Positions 7,741 through 14,623 of a stretch of 24,215 nt of DNA are shown here, in pieces. The stretch covers positions 1 through 24,215 of the forward strand of contig CALILB010000321.1 of the NCBI GenBank assembly GCA_938016625.1, given 5' to 3'. Origin of the DNA: an uncultured bacterium (GTDB lineage Bacteria > Acidobacteriota > Thermoanaerobaculia > Multivoradales > JAHEKO01). A program made the translations under genes and the position numbers. How positions within the stretch are numbered: position 1 is the first letter of the stretch; each line of letters starts with the position of its first letter. The notes under the pieces are model-generated. The model was not told the origin of the DNA. It was given only the letters and a program-made list of their open reading frames with translations, and did no database searches.

Positions 7741-8970
7741 ATGACCAAGACCAAGGAATACGTCGCCCTCGAAGACCGCCTCGGAGCCCACAACTACGCG
7801 CCCCTGGATATCGTTCTCAACCGCGGCGAAGGCGTTTGGGTGTGGGACGTCGAGGGTCGCAAGTACCTCGACTGCCTGGCCTCCTACTCGGCCGTCAATC
7901 AGGGTCACTGTCATCCCAGGATCGTCGAGACCCTGGTCGAGCAGAGCAGCAAGCTCGCCCTGGTCTCGAGAGCCTTTCGCACCGACCAGCTGGCGCTCTT
8001 CTACCAGGATCTGACCGAGCTCACCGGTTTCGAGCGGGTGCTGCCGATGAATACCGGTGCCGAGGCGGTGGAGACGGCCATCAAGGCGGCCCGCAAATGG
8101 GCCTACACCGTCAAGGGCGTACCCACCGACCAGGCCGAAATCCTAGTCTTCGACGAGAATTTTCACGGCCGCACCACGACCATCGTCGGCTTCTCTTCCG
8201 AGGAGCAGTATCGCAGCGGTTTTGGGCCGTTCGCCCCCGGTTTTACCCTGCTGCCGTATGGCGATGCCGATGCCGTGGCCAAAGCGATGAACCCCAATGT
8301 CGCGGCCATCCTGATCGAGCCGATCCAGGGCGAGGGGGGAATCATCATTCCGCCGGCGGGCTACCTCGCGCGGCTGCGGGAGATCACCCAGGAGCACAAC
8401 GCCCTGCTGGTACTCGACGAGATTCAATCCGGTCTGGGCAGAACCGGCAAGATGTTCGCTTACGAGCACGACGGGATCCGCCCCGACATGGTCATCCTGG
8501 GCAAGGCCCTGTCGGGTGGTCTCTACCCCGTCTCGGCCGTGGTCGCCGACAGCGAGATCATGGACGTCTTCACCCCCGGTGATCACGGCTCCACCTACGG
8601 CGGCAACCCGGTCGGTGCCGCGGTGGCCCGCACCGCACTAAAGGTGTTGATCGATGAGGGGATGGTCGAGAACTCGGCACAGCTCGGCGATCACATGGCG
8701 GAGCGTCTTGCCGCCATCCCCACCGACTTCATCAAGGAGATTCGGGTCAAGGGACTGTGGGCGGGCATCGAGCTCCACCCGGAGGCGGGTGGCGCGCGCA
8801 GATTCTGCGAGGCGTTGGCCGCCGAGGGGATCCTCTGCAAGGAGACCCACGAGCACGTCATCCGCATAGCCCCACCGCTGGTCATCACCCGTGAAGAGCT
8901 CGACTGGGCGCTCGACCTGGTGGAAAAGGCGCTCGTGGGAACCCGGGTCGAGGCCGCACCGGCCGGCTAG
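7741..8970 (+). CDS. rocD: Ornithine--oxo-acid aminotransferase
   Basis: A 409-residue class III PLP-dependent aminotransferase. It converts ornithine and 2-oxoglutarate to glutamate semialdehyde and glutamate in arginine/ornithine catabolism and proline formation. The near-N-terminal stretch WDVEGRKYLDCLASYSAVNQ (35-54) and the HCHP that follows are typical of ornithine aminotransferase rather than acetylornithine or GABA transaminases. NTGAEAVE (104-111) binds phosphate, Asp226 in DEIQSGLGRTG contacts the PLP ring nitrogen, and Lys255 in GKALSGGLYPVSA is the Schiff-base lysine. The ATG at 7741 is chosen over the upstream in-frame start at 7528 because a GGGAGAG ribosome-binding site precedes it and the family begins here. 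It ends 23 bp from the convergent helicase-nuclease gene. No other arginine catabolism gene is nearby. Confidence 0.94.
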   Translation: MTKTKEYVALEDRLGAHNYAPLDIVLNRGEGVWVWDVEGRKYLDCLASYSAVNQGHCHPRIVETLVEQSSKLALVSRAFRTDQLALFYQDLTELTGFERVLPMNTGAEAVETAIKAARKWAYTVKGVPTDQAEILVFDENFHGRTTTIVGFSSEEQYRSGFGPFAPGFTLLPYGDADAVAKAMNPNVAAILIEPIQGEGGIIIPPAGYLARLREITQEHNALLVLDEIQSGLGRTGKMFAYEHDGIRPDMVILGKALSGGLYPVSAVVADSEIMDVFTPGDHGSTYGGNPVGAAVARTALKVLIDEGMVENSAQLGDHMAERLAAIPTDFIKEIRVKGLWAGIELHPEAGGARRFCEALAAEGILCKETHEHVIRIAPPLVITREELDWALDLVEKALVGTRVEAAPAG

Positions 8971-8978
8971 CCAGCCGG
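8963..8978. terminator. Small hairpin between convergent rocD and the helicase gene
   Basis: CCGGCT (8963-8968) and AGCCGG (8973-8978) form a six-pair stem across the rocD stop codon. The gap between the two convergent genes is only 23 bases, so any terminator must overlap coding ends. No T tract follows. Confidence 0.25.
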
Positions 8979-8993
8979 TCCGTACCCGTCGTC

Positions 8994-11972
8994 TCACCAC
9001 TCGATGGGTAGCTTGATCTTGCGGTCCTGCTTGTCGCGGTAGAGCACATAGCCCATCCGACGGCCGAAGAGATAGAGATCCCGCAGGATCTCGACATCCC
9101 GGCGGCAGTACTCCTCCACCAGATCGAGCCGTCCCTGCTTGACCCATTCGAGGCTCTGCAGGCCGTCGGCCGATTTTTCTACCTCGAGCGTCGCCTGGGC
9201 CAAGTGGTTGAGACCCAGGCGGAATCCCAACTGACGGTGGACGACTTCGAGGAGATCCATCGTCGGCAGCGTTCGTCGGTAGTCGACACCCGTGTAGCCG
9301 GAGAGCACCTTGTAGTCGAAGCGCTTGACGTTAAAGCCCACCACCAGGTCGGCGGTCTCGAGCCGTTGGATGAGATCCTCGACCTCGCCCTCGCCAAAGA
9401 CCTCGAGTCTCCCCTCCTCCAGGTGGCAGACGACGCCGATCGCCACCAGCATGCGGTGGGCGTTTTGCCAACCACCGACATCGGCGGCGGAGAGCTGGGT
9501 TTCGAGGTCGAAGAGGACGGTATTTTGAGGGTCGGTTGGGACCTCGGGTTCGGGCGGTCGGTCCGGCCGTCGATTATCGGCCGGCACGGAGGCCGGCCGC
9601 TTCATATCATCGGCCGGCCGCTTCATTTCGTCGGCCGGACGGTTTGTCTCCTCGGGTGAAAGCGAGACGATGATGGGTGACTTCTGACCGAGTGAGATCA
9701 GCGGCTGCTCGTAGCCGAGGAGGAGGCGGATCAGTCTTGCGGCACCCTTCTTGTCCAACGGGCGGTTACCGTTACCGCACTTTGGCGACTGGATGCAGGA
9801 GGGGCAGCCCTCCTCACAGTCGCAGCTCTCTACCAGATCCAGAACCCGGGAAAGGAGCTCCGGTAGCTGCTCGAAGCCGCGGGCGGCGATCCCCACGCCA
9901 CCGGCATGGCCGTCGTAGATAAAGACACAACCCGAACGGACCTGGGGGTGCATCGGTATCGAGATGCCACCGATGTCTCCCCGATCGCAGATGGCCAACA
10001 GCGGAAAGAGCGAGATGGCGGCGTGCTCGGCGGCGTGGAGCGCCCCCATGAAGTGCTCGTCGCGGCCTTTGAGGCTCATCTCGATCTCTTTTGGCGCCAC
10101 CCACCAGAGCCCCACGGTCTCGAACTGCACCGGTGGCAGCTCCAGCGTGTGCTGATCGATCACCTCCTGGCCCTGGATCCGCTTGCGCTCGAAACCCACG
10201 ACCCTTTCGGTAACCAGCAGCCGACCCAGCCAGGACTGCAGCGGACCCTCCTCGCGCTCACGCAGAACCTCGAGGATCTCGGTCTCCTTCTCGGTCAGCG
10301 GGGTGGTGAAGTAGTCGAGCTTCACCGGTTTGGCGTGGACCTTGTCCGCCTCGAGGTCGAGCTCTTCGACCAGAAACTGTCGGCCGGCGTGGAGGTAGAC
10401 CGCCCCCGGGTGGCACTCGTGTCTGACCCGGACACCATCGACCGTGCCGATCACGGTCCCGGATCGAGAATCCAGGATCGTTGCGGTTGCGCTGGAGCCC
10501 CTCAGGCTGACCTTCCGTTGCGGTCGTCGCCACCGCGAGTAGAGCTCCCGCCCATCCGCCGACTCGGAAAGCTCCCGCTCCCGCAAAAGCTCTCCCACCT
10601 GGACGGCGTGGCGCTCGAGGTAGGAAGCGTCGCCCTTGCGGTCGAGAGGCATCTCAGCGGCGGCACAGACCAGGTGCGCCTTGCTCACCGGCTCATTGGA
10701 AGGATCGACGATCAGTCGCTCGTAGGGCCTCTCCACCAGCTCCTTGGGGTGCTCCAGAAGGTAATGGTCGAGGGCATCCGGCAGTGCCACCATGGCGGTG
10801 ATCGACTCGCGCTCGGCCCGTCCCACCCGGCCCGAGCGCTGCCACGTCGCCATCACACTGCCCGGAAAGCCGACCAGGACACAGGCGTCGAGACCACCAA
10901 CATCGATCCCCATCTCCAGGGCCGAGGTCGAGATCACACCATCCAGCTCGCCGTCGAAGAGCCGCTTCTCGATCTGGCGTCGCTCCTCGGGCAGAAAGCC
11001 GGAGCGGTAGCTGGCTACCCGGCGCGCCAGCTGTGGCGACTGTTGCCGCAGCCATGAATAGAGCAGCTCGGTGATCCGCCGCGCCTTGGTAAAGACGATG
11101 GTCTTGAGACCAGCCTCGAGAAGCTCGACCAGCAAGTGGAGGGCAGTGGTGTAGGGGCTGGCCTCGGGCCGGACCAGAAGGAAGTGGCGGCCCTCTCTTG
11201 GTGCACCCGATTCGGTCACCCAGCTGAAGGGTCTGCCCACCAGAATCTCGCCAAATTCGTCGGCGTTGGCGGCGGTGGCCGAAGAGGCGATAAAGACCGG
11301 CTGCGAGCCCAGCGAGTTGCACAGTCGCAGCAAACGCTGGAGAACATGGTGGAAGTGGCTGCCAAAGATGCCGCGGTAGGTGTGGAGCTCGTCCAGAACC
11401 ACCCAACGCAGATCCTCGAGAAAGGGTTCCCAGCTCTGCCAGTAGCTCAGCAGCCCCAGGTGGAGCATGTCCGGATTGGTGACCAGTACCCGGGGCGGAT
11501 CCTTCTTGATCTTCTGCCGCAGGTGCTTGGGTGTGTCGCCGTCATAGATCTCACAACGTGCCTGCTCGGCGAGCCCGGCCGCCTCGGCCAGGGCATCGAA
11601 CTTGGCCTTCTGATCCTGGCCCAGGGCCTTTAGAGGGTAGAGAAACAACGCCCGGCCGGGTCCCTCGGCATGAGCCTCCTCGAGCACCGGCAGGTGGAAG
11701 ACCAGCGACTTTCCCGAGGCGGTCGGGGTGGTGACCAGCACATCCCGCCCGGCCCTCACCGCCGCCAGGCCCTCGACCTGATGGCTCCACAGATGGCTTG
11801 TTCCAGCTTCCGCAAGGGCTTGCCGGATGGCTGACGGTAGCGGCGGGTCGAGCTCCCCGTTGCGCACCGGGACCGCGCGGAGAAAGAGGCTATCGACGAT
11901 CAGAGGACCGAGTCGTCGGTCGGAGCGGAGCTGCTCCACGACCTCCGCGGCAGACGGCTGCATGACGGCCAT
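8994..11972 (-). CDS. MrfA/YprA-like DEAD/H helicase fused to an MrfB/YprB-like DEDDy exonuclease domain
   Basis: A 992-residue protein. Residues 55-470 are a superfamily 2 helicase: Walker A TPTASGKS (82-89), DELH (194-197), SAT (231-233), motif VI QRSGRVGR (378-385). The middle carries a DUF1998-type Zn/Fe-S cluster motif with Cys719, Cys723, Cys726 and Cys732. A low-complexity linker (about 770-815, repeated KRPAD) leads to a C-terminal DnaQ-like nuclease: FDLET (Asp822, Glu824), NVKRFD (Asp886) and YCRRD (Tyr955, Asp959), a complete DEDDy set. In Bacillus subtilis the separate proteins MrfA (helicase) and MrfB (exonuclease) repair mitomycin C damage; here both activities lie on one chain. 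ATG at 11972 follows the selenoprotein stop codon (11974-11976) after one base; ATG at 11963 (residue 4) is an alternative. The linker DNA contains a dispersed palindrome. Confidence 0.9.
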   Translation of the reverse strand: MAVMQPSAAEVVEQLRSDRRLGPLIVDSLFLRAVPVRNGELDPPLPSAIRQALAEAGTSHLWSHQVEGLAAVRAGRDVLVTTPTASGKSLVFHLPVLEEAHAEGPGRALFLYPLKALGQDQKAKFDALAEAAGLAEQARCEIYDGDTPKHLRQKIKKDPPRVLVTNPDMLHLGLLSYWQSWEPFLEDLRWVVLDELHTYRGIFGSHFHHVLQRLLRLCNSLGSQPVFIASSATAANADEFGEILVGRPFSWVTESGAPREGRHFLLVRPEASPYTTALHLLVELLEAGLKTIVFTKARRITELLYSWLRQQSPQLARRVASYRSGFLPEERRQIEKRLFDGELDGVISTSALEMGIDVGGLDACVLVGFPGSVMATWQRSGRVGRAERESITAMVALPDALDHYLLEHPKELVERPYERLIVDPSNEPVSKAHLVCAAAEMPLDRKGDASYLERHAVQVGELLRERELSESADGRELYSRWRRPQRKVSLRGSSATATILDSRSGTVIGTVDGVRVRHECHPGAVYLHAGRQFLVEELDLEADKVHAKPVKLDYFTTPLTEKETEILEVLREREEGPLQSWLGRLLVTERVVGFERKRIQGQEVIDQHTLELPPVQFETVGLWWVAPKEIEMSLKGRDEHFMGALHAAEHAAISLFPLLAICDRGDIGGISIPMHPQVRSGCVFIYDGHAGGVGIAARGFEQLPELLSRVLDLVESCDCEEGCPSCIQSPKCGNGNRPLDKKGAARLIRLLLGYEQPLISLGQKSPIIVSLSPEETNRPADEMKRPADDMKRPASVPADNRRPDRPPEPEVPTDPQNTVLFDLETQLSAADVGGWQNAHRMLVAIGVVCHLEEGRLEVFGEGEVEDLIQRLETADLVVGFNVKRFDYKVLSGYTGVDYRRTLPTMDLLEVVHRQLGFRLGLNHLAQATLEVEKSADGLQSLEWVKQGRLDLVEEYCRRDVEILRDLYLFGRRMGYVLYRDKQDRKIKLPIEW
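9578..9604. repeat. 27-bp GGCCGG-type palindromic repeat, copy inside the helicase-nuclease gene
   Basis: Exact 27-base match to 14597-14623. It encodes part of the unstructured linker between helicase and nuclease domains. Directly following it (9605-9640) are two further degenerate copies of its right half with a 21-base period, giving the repeated MKRPAD residues. Confidence 0.75.
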
Positions 11973-11973
11973 C

Positions 11974-12720
11974 CTAGATGAAGGCGAAGAGGCCGCCTTG
12001 GGATATCGGTGTGACGATAGCCATCTGCTCCAGGGTCAGATAGGCACCGGCTATCCCACCCTTTTGTCTGCGGTGCTCTCGCGCGTGTTCTTCTGACCAG
12101 AAGAAGGTCGAGTTTTGTCAGTAGAAGTCGATGATGTTGGGTGCCTCGATCTCGCTCCAGTCGACATGGGGCTCGAATACCAGGGGCTCGGCCCCTTCGC
12201 TGTGGATCTCGTACCCGAGGTCGCTGTCGACCGTCAGCCGCAGCGACCGACCGCAGTGAGCACATTCCGTATCGATGGTGGCCGAGAGATCTTGCTTTAG
12301 CAGCCGCCCTTGCACGAAGGGCGCGACTATCGCGTCCTCCCCTCAGGCCCCATAGAGACGCTCGCCCGTACTAAAGCTCAGTCGATGCGGCGTCCGGTCG
12401 ACGGTCACCGGAAAGGCCCAAGAGACGGCCCCATCGTCGTTGCGTACCAGGAATAAGAGATTCTTCTCCAGCTCGTCGAGGATCTCGACGACTAGGGGCT
12501 CAGGCAGGTCGAGACGGCTGGAGATCAGTGTGGGCTCGAGTGGTCTTCCCTGTCGAATCAACTCCTTGACCACGAAGTACCGCACCGCATGGTGCTCATC
12601 GGTCATAAATGCAAGGCGGGCGGCCTGGAGCTCAGGCACCGGCTCCAGCTGCTGCTCCCAGGTGGTCTGGGGCATCTCTTCGATCTCGTTACCCTTGCCT
12701 ATAAGTACCGATTTCATCAT
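11974..12720 (-). CDS. MerB-like organometallic lyase, candidate double-selenocysteine protein
   Basis: One frame of 248 codons plus TAG, containing in-frame TGA at codons 126 and 201. Residues about 50-110 are the winged-helix part of organomercurial lyase (RYFVVKELIRQGRP, then ISSRLDLPEPLVVEIL). The active segment reads RLYGA-TGA-GEDAIVAPFVQGR; E. coli plasmid MerB has RLYAW-Cys96-ALDTLIFPALIGR, so TGA126 replaces Cys96 while Asp129 (Asp99), Pro and Gly-Arg are kept. ECAHCG (152-157) matches the Cys117 region. TGA201 is followed by QNSTFF; MerB has Cys159-CHVHFF, identical spacing. The tail SEEHA...LTLEQ is MerB-like. Each TGA has a SECIS-like hairpin downstream. MerB cleaves carbon-mercury bonds. 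The stop TAG is one base before the helicase ATG. Start is uncertain: ATG 12720, 12717 (GGGAG upstream) or 12675. The alternative is a twice-broken pseudogene. Confidence 0.85.
12088..12105 (-). promoter_or_regulatory. Bacterial SECIS-like hairpin for TGA 2
   Basis: On the mRNA: a seven-pair stem UUCUUCU/AGAAGAA closing a GGUC loop, with the loop starting 20 nt after the UGA. E. coli fdhF has a GGUC loop at practically the same distance, and the G and U of that loop are needed for SelB binding. Confidence 0.82.
12118..12120 (-). other. In-frame TGA, candidate selenocysteine codon 2 (MerB Cys159 position)
   Basis: Codon 201 of the read-through frame. Five residues separate it from the first Phe of an FF pair, as for Cys159 in MerB. 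The frame stays open 47 more codons with MerB-like sequence. An ordinary annotator would call this the stop of a short hypothetical ORF. Confidence 0.82.
12305..12323 (-). promoter_or_regulatory. Bacterial SECIS-like hairpin for TGA 1
   Basis: On the mRNA: a seven-pair stem CGCCCUU/AAGGGCG closing a five-base CGUGC loop, starting 27 nt after the UGA. A G within the first two loop bases, followed by U, and a UGA-to-loop distance within about 16-37 nt fit the bacterial SECIS description used in searches. Confidence 0.7.
12343..12345 (-). other. In-frame TGA, candidate selenocysteine codon 1 (MerB Cys96 position)
   Basis: Codon 126 of the read-through frame, in RLYGA-TGA-GED. It sits on the column of catalytic Cys96, with the catalytic Asp three residues later. 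TGA is one base away from both cysteine codons. Confidence 0.82.
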
Positions 12721-12766
12721 CTCCCAAGGATAGCTCACCTTCTGCTCCAGCGAGCTGGTCGCAGGT
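12721..12766. promoter_or_regulatory. Short divergent promoter region (selenoprotein/helicase versus peptidase)
   Basis: Only 46-64 bases, depending on starts, separate the divergent MerB-like and isoaspartyl peptidase genes, so their promoters must overlap each other or the coding ends. TATGAT at 12766-12771 is a -10-like string for the plus strand, without a convincing -35. No operator palindrome was recognised. Confidence 0.3.
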
Positions 12767-13828
12767 ATGATAAGAATTGCTCCCATGACGCAGCGTGCAT
12801 GCCGCCAAACGACCATGGTGGTCGCCGTCTTCCTGGGCCTACTAGGTCTGGGTGCGGCCCGCGCCCAGGACTCCTCGCCATCCTCCCCCATCGTCATGGT
12901 CGTTCATGGAGGCGCCGGAACCATCCTCAAGAGGAACATGACCCCCGAGCTCGAGGCGAGCTACCAGGAGAAGTTGAGCGAGGGGCTGCTGGCCGGTTAT
13001 CGGATCCTGGCCGCCGGCGGCAGCAGTGTCGACGCCGTCGTGGCCACCATCCGGATCTTCGAGGACTCGCCCCTTTTCAACGCCGGCAAGGGCGCGGTCT
13101 TTACCGCCGAGGGCAAGAATGAGCTGGACGCCAGCATCATGGTCGGCTCGACCCGCCAGGCGGGAGCGGTGGCCGGTGTGACGGGTATCAAGAACCCGAT
13201 CACCGCCGCCCGCGCGGTGATGGAGGCCACACCACACGTCCTGCTGGCCGGCAAAGGCGCCGAGCTGTTTGCGGCCGAACAGGGAATCGAGCTTGTCGAT
13301 CCTTCCTACTTCTTCACCCAGCGGCGCTGGGACGCTCTGGAGCGGGCCCGCGAGGCCGAGAGGGTCGAAGTGCGGGAGGCTGAGCCCGAAAAAGAGAACC
13401 CAAAAGGCTCCGGCGGGGCGTTTGGCACGGTAGGCGCCCTGGCGCTCGACCGAGAGGGCGTTCTGACCGCGGGTACCTCCACCGGAGGAATGACCAACAA
13501 GCGACATGGGCGGGTCGGGGATTCGCCCATCATCGGCGCCGGCACCTACGCCAACGAACACTGTGCGGCATCGGGAACCGGTCACGGGGAGTTCTTTATC
13601 CGCTGGGCCGTGTCCTACGACATCTGCGCCCGGGTCGAGCTTCAGGGAATGGCGATCGACGAGGCGGCCGAGCTGGTGATCAACCAGGAGCTCAAACAGG
13701 TCGGCGGCTCGGGTGGTGTGATCGCCCTCGACAACAAAGGCAACCTTTCCATGCCCTTCAATACCGAAGGGATGTATCGCGGTTACATTCGGGACAACGG
13801 CAAACCCGTTGTCCAAATCTACAAGTAG
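12767..13828 (+). CDS. Exported isoaspartyl peptidase/L-asparaginase (Ntn hydrolase, plant-type)
   Basis: A 353-residue precursor with a signal peptide (hydrophobic VVAVFLGLLGLGA, then ARAQ near residue 34). The mature part starts PIVMVVHGGAGTIL, typical of the IaaA/plant asparaginase family, which cleaves beta-aspartyl dipeptides and L-asparagine. The autoproteolysis site is Gly220-Thr221 in GAFGTVGALALD, so Thr221 becomes the N-terminal nucleophile of the beta subunit. Substrate-binding features STGGMTNKRHGRVGDSPIIGAG (238-259, in part) and SGTGHGE are present. The linker before the cleavage site is charged, as usual. Start may be ATG 12767 or ATG 12785; both keep the signal peptide and neither has a strong ribosome-binding site. 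The osmC gene follows after 18 bp. Location is probably periplasmic, with a role in degrading damaged (isoaspartyl) peptides. Confidence 0.92.
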   Translation: MIRIAPMTQRACRQTTMVVAVFLGLLGLGAARAQDSSPSSPIVMVVHGGAGTILKRNMTPELEASYQEKLSEGLLAGYRILAAGGSSVDAVVATIRIFEDSPLFNAGKGAVFTAEGKNELDASIMVGSTRQAGAVAGVTGIKNPITAARAVMEATPHVLLAGKGAELFAAEQGIELVDPSYFFTQRRWDALERAREAERVEVREAEPEKENPKGSGGAFGTVGALALDREGVLTAGTSTGGMTNKRHGRVGDSPIIGAGTYANEHCAASGTGHGEFFIRWAVSYDICARVELQGMAIDEAAELVINQELKQVGGSGGVIALDNKGNLSMPFNTEGMYRGYIRDNGKPVVQIYK

Positions 13829-13846
13829 GCTCTAAGGAGAATCATC

Positions 13847-14275
13847 ATGCCAGTACGCTCCGCGAGCGCCGTCTGGAACGGCTCTCTAAAAGACGGTAAT
13901 GGAACCATGAAGATGGCCAGCGGCGCCTACGAAGGGAAGTACTCCTTCGGCTCCCGCTTCCAGGAAGATCCCGGTACCAATCCCGAGGAGCTCATCGCTG
14001 CGGCCCACGCCGGTTGTTTCTCGATGGCCCTGTCCGCCGGACTCGGCAAGGCGGGCCACGAAGTCACCCGCGTCGCCACTTCGGCCAAGGCCCACCTCGA
14101 AAAGGTCGGTGAGGGTTTCCAGATCACCCGCATTCATCTCACCACCGAGGCCGAGGTCCCCGGCATCGACGACGCCGCGTTTCAGGAGCAGGCCGAGGGC
14201 GCCAAGGCGAATTGCCCGGTCTCGCAGGCCCTGGCCGGGGTCGAGATCGTGCTGGACGCGAAGCTGGTTTCGTAA
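13847..14275 (+). CDS. osmC: OsmC family peroxiredoxin (organic hydroperoxide reductase)
   Basis: A 142-residue protein with the OsmC fold: GTNPEELIAAAHAGCFSMAL (43-62) with the peroxidatic Cys57, Glu48, and the resolving Cys123 in ANCPVSQAL (121-129). OsmC/Ohr enzymes reduce organic hydroperoxides in the cytoplasm using thiols such as lipoylated proteins. Length equals E. coli OsmC (about 143). A strong ribosome-binding site AAGGAGA (13834-13840) precedes the ATG. The gene follows the isoaspartyl peptidase by 18 bp, so the two form a small operon with a protein-damage/oxidative-stress theme. OsmC rather than Ohr is favoured by the N-terminal SASAVWNGSLKDGNGTM start. Confidence 0.93.
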   Translation: MPVRSASAVWNGSLKDGNGTMKMASGAYEGKYSFGSRFQEDPGTNPEELIAAAHAGCFSMALSAGLGKAGHEVTRVATSAKAHLEKVGEGFQITRIHLTTEAEVPGIDDAAFQEQAEGAKANCPVSQALAGVEIVLDAKLVS

Positions 14276-14313
14276 GAGGGCTCTGGGATTACCCCACTGC
14301 GGTGCTCGTGGCC

Positions 14314-14347
14314 GGGGTGCCTGGGGGAGGTCTCCCCCAGGCACCCC
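14314..14347. terminator. 16-pair hairpin downstream of osmC
   Basis: GGGGTGCCTGGGGGAG (14314-14329) pairs perfectly with 14332-14347 around a two-base centre. It lies 38 bases after the osmC stop. There is no U tract, so it could be a Rho-type barrier, an mRNA 3' stabiliser or an extragenic palindrome instead of an intrinsic terminator. Confidence 0.5.
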
Positions 14348-14405
14348 AATTCCCCTGTGGTACCACCCGTCCTGAAATAGAAGGTGTCTCCACTTGTCGT
14401 CCGAG

Positions 14406-14572
14406 AGTCCGTTCGGGTTGCCCCTGTCTGGGGGTGCTCTCCGCAAGCGCATCCCGAATTACCACCGGAGGCTTTCGACCGACCGGCGCGCCGCGGAGCG
14501 CAGGCCCGGTCCTCACCGTCATATTCTTCTTAGACCGGGCCGGCCCCCAGACAGGGGCAACCCGGGCGGACT
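14406..14572. repeat. Large imperfect inverted repeat between osmC and nudF
   Basis: Arms 14406-14434 and 14544-14572 match at 27 of 29 positions, with an uninterrupted 21-base core (14414-14434 and 14544-14564). An inner 9-base pair (14503-14511 with 14533-14541) makes a nested stem. No ORF inside is convincing. Confidence 0.75.
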
Positions 14573-14596
14573 CCCACCACCACCACAGTGGAGCCT

Positions 14597-14623
14597 CGGC
14601 CGGCACGGAGGCCGGCCGCTTCA
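14597..14623. repeat. 27-bp GGCCGG-type palindromic repeat, copy at the nudF stop codon
   Basis: Exact 27-base match to 9578-9604. Its last three bases are the complement of the nudF TGA stop codon, so the element defines the nudF C-terminal end. A related 17-base form with one mismatch lies in the opposite orientation at 21660-21676. Confidence 0.75.

Larger units (their letters stand above)
14276..14620. other. 345-base intergenic region between convergent osmC and nudF, structured repeats
   Basis: No gene is supported. Contents in order: a 16-pair hairpin (14314-14347), a large inverted repeat with 29-base arms (14406-14434 and 14544-14572) enclosing a smaller hairpin (14503-14511 with 14533-14541), a CCACCACCACCAC tract near 14575, and the 27-bp GGCCGG repeat ending on the nudF stop codon. 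Confidence 0.75.

Noticed and set aside
12118..12897. Two separate short hypothetical genes (12343-12897 and 12118-12315, minus strand), or a merB pseudogene
   Set aside because: They are in the same frame, separated only by TGA, with continuous MerB homology, SECIS-like hairpins and no other stop or frameshift. A pseudogene remains possible but less likely.
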